This document shows positions 62,401-64,000 of a DNA stretch of 64,000 bases, piece by piece. Under the pieces are notes generated by a model. It was not told the origin of the DNA and did no database searches. It saw only the letters and a list, made by a program, of their open reading frames with translations. Position 1 is the stretch's first letter. Every line of letters begins with the position of its first letter. The DNA lies in contig NW_003141314.1 in NCBI RefSeq assembly GCF_000003605.2, positions 224,748-288,747 on the forward strand, written 5' to 3'. The translations under genes and the position numbers were made by a program. This stretch comes from Saccoglossus kowalevskii. Its lineage: Eukaryota > Hemichordata > Enteropneusta > Harrimaniidae.

Positions 62401-64000
62401 AAGAATTAATGAGTAAACAAATGAATTGGTGACTAATGAAATGGTGGACTATTATAGCATGGAGGTCAAATTATAGCAAGCCAGGAGGAAAGTGGAGAAA
62501 TGGAACATGGCATTAACCTTATTAGGGGTGGTAACCACCTGCAGGGGTGATGGAAGTGTCTGTGCAAAGGCAGCTTTCTGGTACGTTTCACTGGATTTCC
62601 TGGGTAATGAATCCCGGTCCAGATTAGGTGACCAACTACTTACTGGGCTCTTCTGTTTCTGCAGGTCTCCACTTCTGGGTTTCTGCTGCGGCAGTGTTGT
62701 AGCTTTGTCCTGCGCAGGAACCATGGGGTGTATTGCAAGCATTGGTTTTGGTGTGACAGGCTCAGTTTTCAGTGATTGCTGAGAACCTCTAGAGGCATAC
62801 AGCTGATAAATGTCCTTGGTCGACACCGTAGGAACTCTGGGTACCCTACCATACATTGGCAGTGAGGCAGTCTTATCAAGACTGTTGCTACTCTGGTGCC
62901 TGTGATGCTGTTGGGCAGCAAAACCCAAAATAGAGCTTTGCGACTGATGTGGAGATTTCTGTTTACTCCCTGCTAATGATCCCGGTGGCGATCCACCGCT
63001 GCTCGGCCTATCCCTCTGTGATGATAATGAATTTGTTGAATCTCTATGTGATGCAAGACTTGCGAGTGACCCCTGTCGTTTGATCTCGTTTGAAGAATAG
63101 GCATTCGGCGGCATGGAACTAGGACGCAGTACTTCTGAGTTGGCTCTTTGCATCATGGGTACAGAGTTTTCAACAGAGCCACGTCGGAAGGACGATGTGC
63201 TGTAGCTTTTCTTTGGTGGTATGGGTTGCTCTGACATACCATGTATCATATTAACTGGTCGATTCCTGTCTGAGTAACTTGGCAGTTTACATGAACTGGC
63301 TAATGATGATGTGCTTTCTGCAGATTCACTTTTTCCAGTCTTTTGACTATAGAAAAGAAACAAGGCTTCTTTCACTTTTCTACGTTCTTCAGGATCCGAC
63401 GGTTGCCTTCGTTTCATATGACTGGTGGGATCTGAATGTTTATGTCTCTGGTCTCCTGTGGCAATCTTCTGATACTGATCTGAATCAGACTTGGTATACC
63501 GATGATCAGGTTTCTCCATTTTAGGATCGGACCCTCTATGTCGTCTTTTGGGATCTGACAGATTACGTTCCTTCTTAGGATCAGATAATCTTTGACGATT
63601 TCTGTATTCTTCTTTGTACGGATCAGAATTACGATGTTGTCTTTCATGATTTGAAGTATCTATTTCAAGAGACTTGTGAAACATCTTCTCAGGATCCGAA
63701 TGCTTCTTTGGATCAGACTTCCTCTTGGGATCTGATCGCCTTCTTGGATCTGACAATCGACGCTTTTCTTTAGGTCTGTTTTGGCCAGGGTTCTCCTCAA
63801 TATCACTCAGTGGCTTAACATCATCTTGTTGAACACCTGGAAAAACTCTGCTTGGAGAAGTTGGATCATATGCATATGATATGGGCCGAGCAGGATTTGA
63901 GTCATCTGCTTTCACGTGGTCATACCACTTATTAACCTCAGCTGAAGCCGATCTCGCTGGCATGGTAGCACTTTTGGGGCTGTTCCGATCAAATTTGCCA
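50189..64000 (-). CDS. Shroom: Shroom family gene, 3' half (seven exons, ASD2 domain complete)
   Basis: An actin-associated scaffold that recruits Rho kinase (Rock) to the apical junctional cortex and drives actomyosin contraction and apical constriction. Exons run 64000-62539, 60590-60424, 53684-53301, 52898-51945, 51499-51370, 51189-50917 and 50467-50189, all with matching phases. The last three hold the ASD2 coiled coil: EDLSLLLSYLKLS, then LGEIVTEQAKSVCTPAEF, the diagnostic IINLLLSLSGRLARAEN, then YLNKEDFADFLHFVSMK and QIDDKIRLGEEQLQALKESM. These match the vertebrate Shroom C-terminus closely. Upstream are low-complexity regions rich in Ser, Pro and Lys: an SDP-repeat array, an FPPPPP motif and many SP sites. 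The PDZ domain and any ASD1 start lie beyond the right edge. The stop codon is TAA at 50189-50191. It is convergent with DCTD. Confidence 0.94.
50468..50916. other. Shroom last intron
   Basis: A 449-bp phase-0 intron within ASD2. No distinct feature. Confidence 0.85.
50917..51189 (-). CDS. Shroom: Shroom exon, ASD2 core (Rock-binding coiled coil)
   Basis: The acceptor is aacattcacag|GAGGAG and the donor CAAAAG|GTGAGA; 91 codons, phase 0 at both ends. It codes for EELLDSIKKKLDGLRAEKEE... and the segment FELFVNELDSIINLLLSLSG followed by RLARAENVYNSL. The SLSGRLARxEN stretch is the most conserved piece of all Shroom proteins and lies on the surface that meets the Rock coiled coil in known vertebrate and fly structures. 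Confidence 0.95.
51370..51499 (-). CDS. Shroom: Shroom exon, start of ASD2
   Basis: The acceptor is ttgtgcag|GGAGGAC and the donor AAAAAAG|GTAGCT. One base completes an arginine; then 43 codons run EDLSLLLSYLKLSAPKAQLL, NQALLSEDNGEVPADSEELN, KKK and end in phase 0. It leads directly into the ASD2 coiled coil. Confidence 0.88.
51500..51944. other. Shroom intron before ASD2
   Basis: A 445-bp intron; nothing distinct in it. Confidence 0.85.
51945..52898 (-). CDS. Shroom: Shroom exon rich in SP/TP sites
   Basis: The acceptor is ttctttttttag|GCCATCAG and the donor CACCAAG|GTAACT; 954 nt, two bases left open for the next exon's G (Arg). It codes for PSEVNSYGAYINQKHGSRGP and then a low-complexity stretch with many proline-directed sites (SPDKQMSPENTVSPGRRTSP). 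An acidic/lysine stretch follows, then LRPTQKTTSDYMAGLFP, which looks like a conserved island before ASD2, then a basic KRKRSVSRMNG tail. The SP sites suggest regulation by proline-directed kinases (inference). Confidence 0.9.
52899..53300. other. Shroom intron
   Basis: A 402-bp intron. A TACTGTAAATGACTTTAATT end at 52973 resembles the MITE termini at 13283 and 27195, without a clear partner. Confidence 0.8.
53301..53684 (-). CDS. Shroom: Shroom exon with FPPPPP (Ena/VASP EVH1-type) motif
   Basis: The acceptor is ttttacag|TTGGGATTC and the donor GTCCT|GTAAGT. The 384 nt code for (N)WDSVRDSERPQPEISPKHL... with a basic patch KSSKHRKKTKEK, then PTPPSSPSEDELEIVNIEFP running into five prolines, then MKHPQSVVL. 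FPPPPP fits the class-1 EVH1 ligand of Ena/VASP proteins, which vertebrate Shroom is reported to engage; here that is inference. The enclosing phases match on both sides. Confidence 0.88.
56677..56702. repeat. Hairpin, CACAGTC family
   Basis: Arms CACAGTC and GACTGTG, extended by CTCT and AGAG around a 2-bp centre with a single C/A mismatch. Related to those at 26404 and 59302. Confidence 0.55.
59302..59322. repeat. Hairpin, CACAGT family (degenerate)
   Basis: Arms CACAGT and ACTGTG around GATAGAGAG. The AGAGAGACTGTG side matches 56690-56702. Confidence 0.4.
60424..60590 (-). CDS. Shroom: Shroom exon, acidic SDSDSDSG segment
   Basis: The acceptor is gctgctacag|GTGCATCG and the donor TCTCCAAA|GTAAGT. 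It codes for 55 residues plus two bases: VHRAELVTLVQPMSSDSDSD, SGSHYEDEKLPEMRRISDGE and VFKFPPSAPEENTSP. It enters in phase 0 and leaves two bases of a codon, which the next exon's first T completes as Asn. It has no ATG-initiated long frame of its own and was found by phase and splice matching. The acidic cluster resembles casein-kinase-2-type sites. Confidence 0.85.
60591..62538. other. Shroom intron, 1.9 kb
   Basis: AT-rich. It holds a 15-bp poly-C tract at 61641-61655 and a lone TACTGTAAAAAG end at 61308. No extra exon seen. Confidence 0.7.
61641..61655 (+). repeat. Poly-C tract (15 bp)
   Basis: An uninterrupted C run inside a Shroom intron. Confidence 0.95.
62539..64000 (-). CDS. Shroom: Shroom large internal exon (SDP-repeat region), 5' end outside window
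   Basis: The frame is open to the window edge, beginning GKFDRNSPKSATMPARSASA, so the Met at 63963 is internal. Counted from that Met, residues about 70-191 carry ten SDP tripeptides in a Lys/Arg-rich context (RRLSDP, RRRSDP, KRKSDP). A Ser-rich stretch (STSSLASS, GSLASLASHRDS) follows, and PSPLQ closes the exon. The donor is ambiguous: CTGCAG|GTGGTT gives 62539 and AATAAG|GTTAAT gives 62518; both are phase 0 and fit the next exon. The SDP array is not something I recognise from vertebrate Shrooms. ASD1 may be in or before this exon but cannot be recognised by eye. Confidence 0.85.

Overview
This is eukaryotic nuclear DNA. It has GT/AG-spliced exons, introns up to about 33 kb, AT-rich introns crowded with microsatellites, minisatellites and small transposons, and a 917-base run of Ns. 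The encoded proteins (Shroom, dCMP deaminase, WWC/KIBRA) point to a bilaterian animal. The compact order, AT-richness and very common TACATGTA-type palindromes suggest a marine invertebrate such as a mollusc or hemichordate, but I cannot name the species. I see no bacterial genes, CRISPR, tRNA genes, or retroviral or LTR elements.

Layout: (1) Positions 1-38643, minus strand: the 5' part of a WWC/KIBRA gene. Coding exon 1 (WW domain 1) is at 38516-38643, a 41-nt microexon at 5618-5658 and exon 3 (WW domain 2) at 4067-4135; the rest lies beyond the left edge. Intron 1 (32.9 kb) holds most of the repeats. (2) 38644-39175: a short CpG-richer interval that looks like a shared divergent promoter. 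(3) 39176-42419, plus strand: dCMP deaminase (DCTD), four coding exons with all catalytic motifs; the short C-terminal exon was not found and may lie in the N gap. (4) 42420-50188: a repeat-rich stretch with degenerate hairpin-ended elements, a Harbinger-like MITE, a 17-bp and a 56-bp tandem array and the gap. (5) 50189-64000, minus strand: the 3' half of a Shroom gene, seven exons ending in a complete ASD2 (Rho-kinase binding) coiled coil; the PDZ end lies beyond the right edge. All splice phases agree across the three genes.

KIBRA and Shroom both act at the apical cortex of epithelia (Hippo signalling and Rock-driven actomyosin contraction). DCTD makes dUMP for thymidylate synthesis and is probably linked by descent rather than function. 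The most interesting result is the gene order. Shroom and WWC lie in the same direction with DCTD reversed between them, head-to-head with WWC. From memory of the human map, SHROOM2-WWC3 are neighbours at Xp22.2 and DCTD-WWC2 at 4q35.1. The window therefore looks like the unduplicated ancestor of both human blocks.
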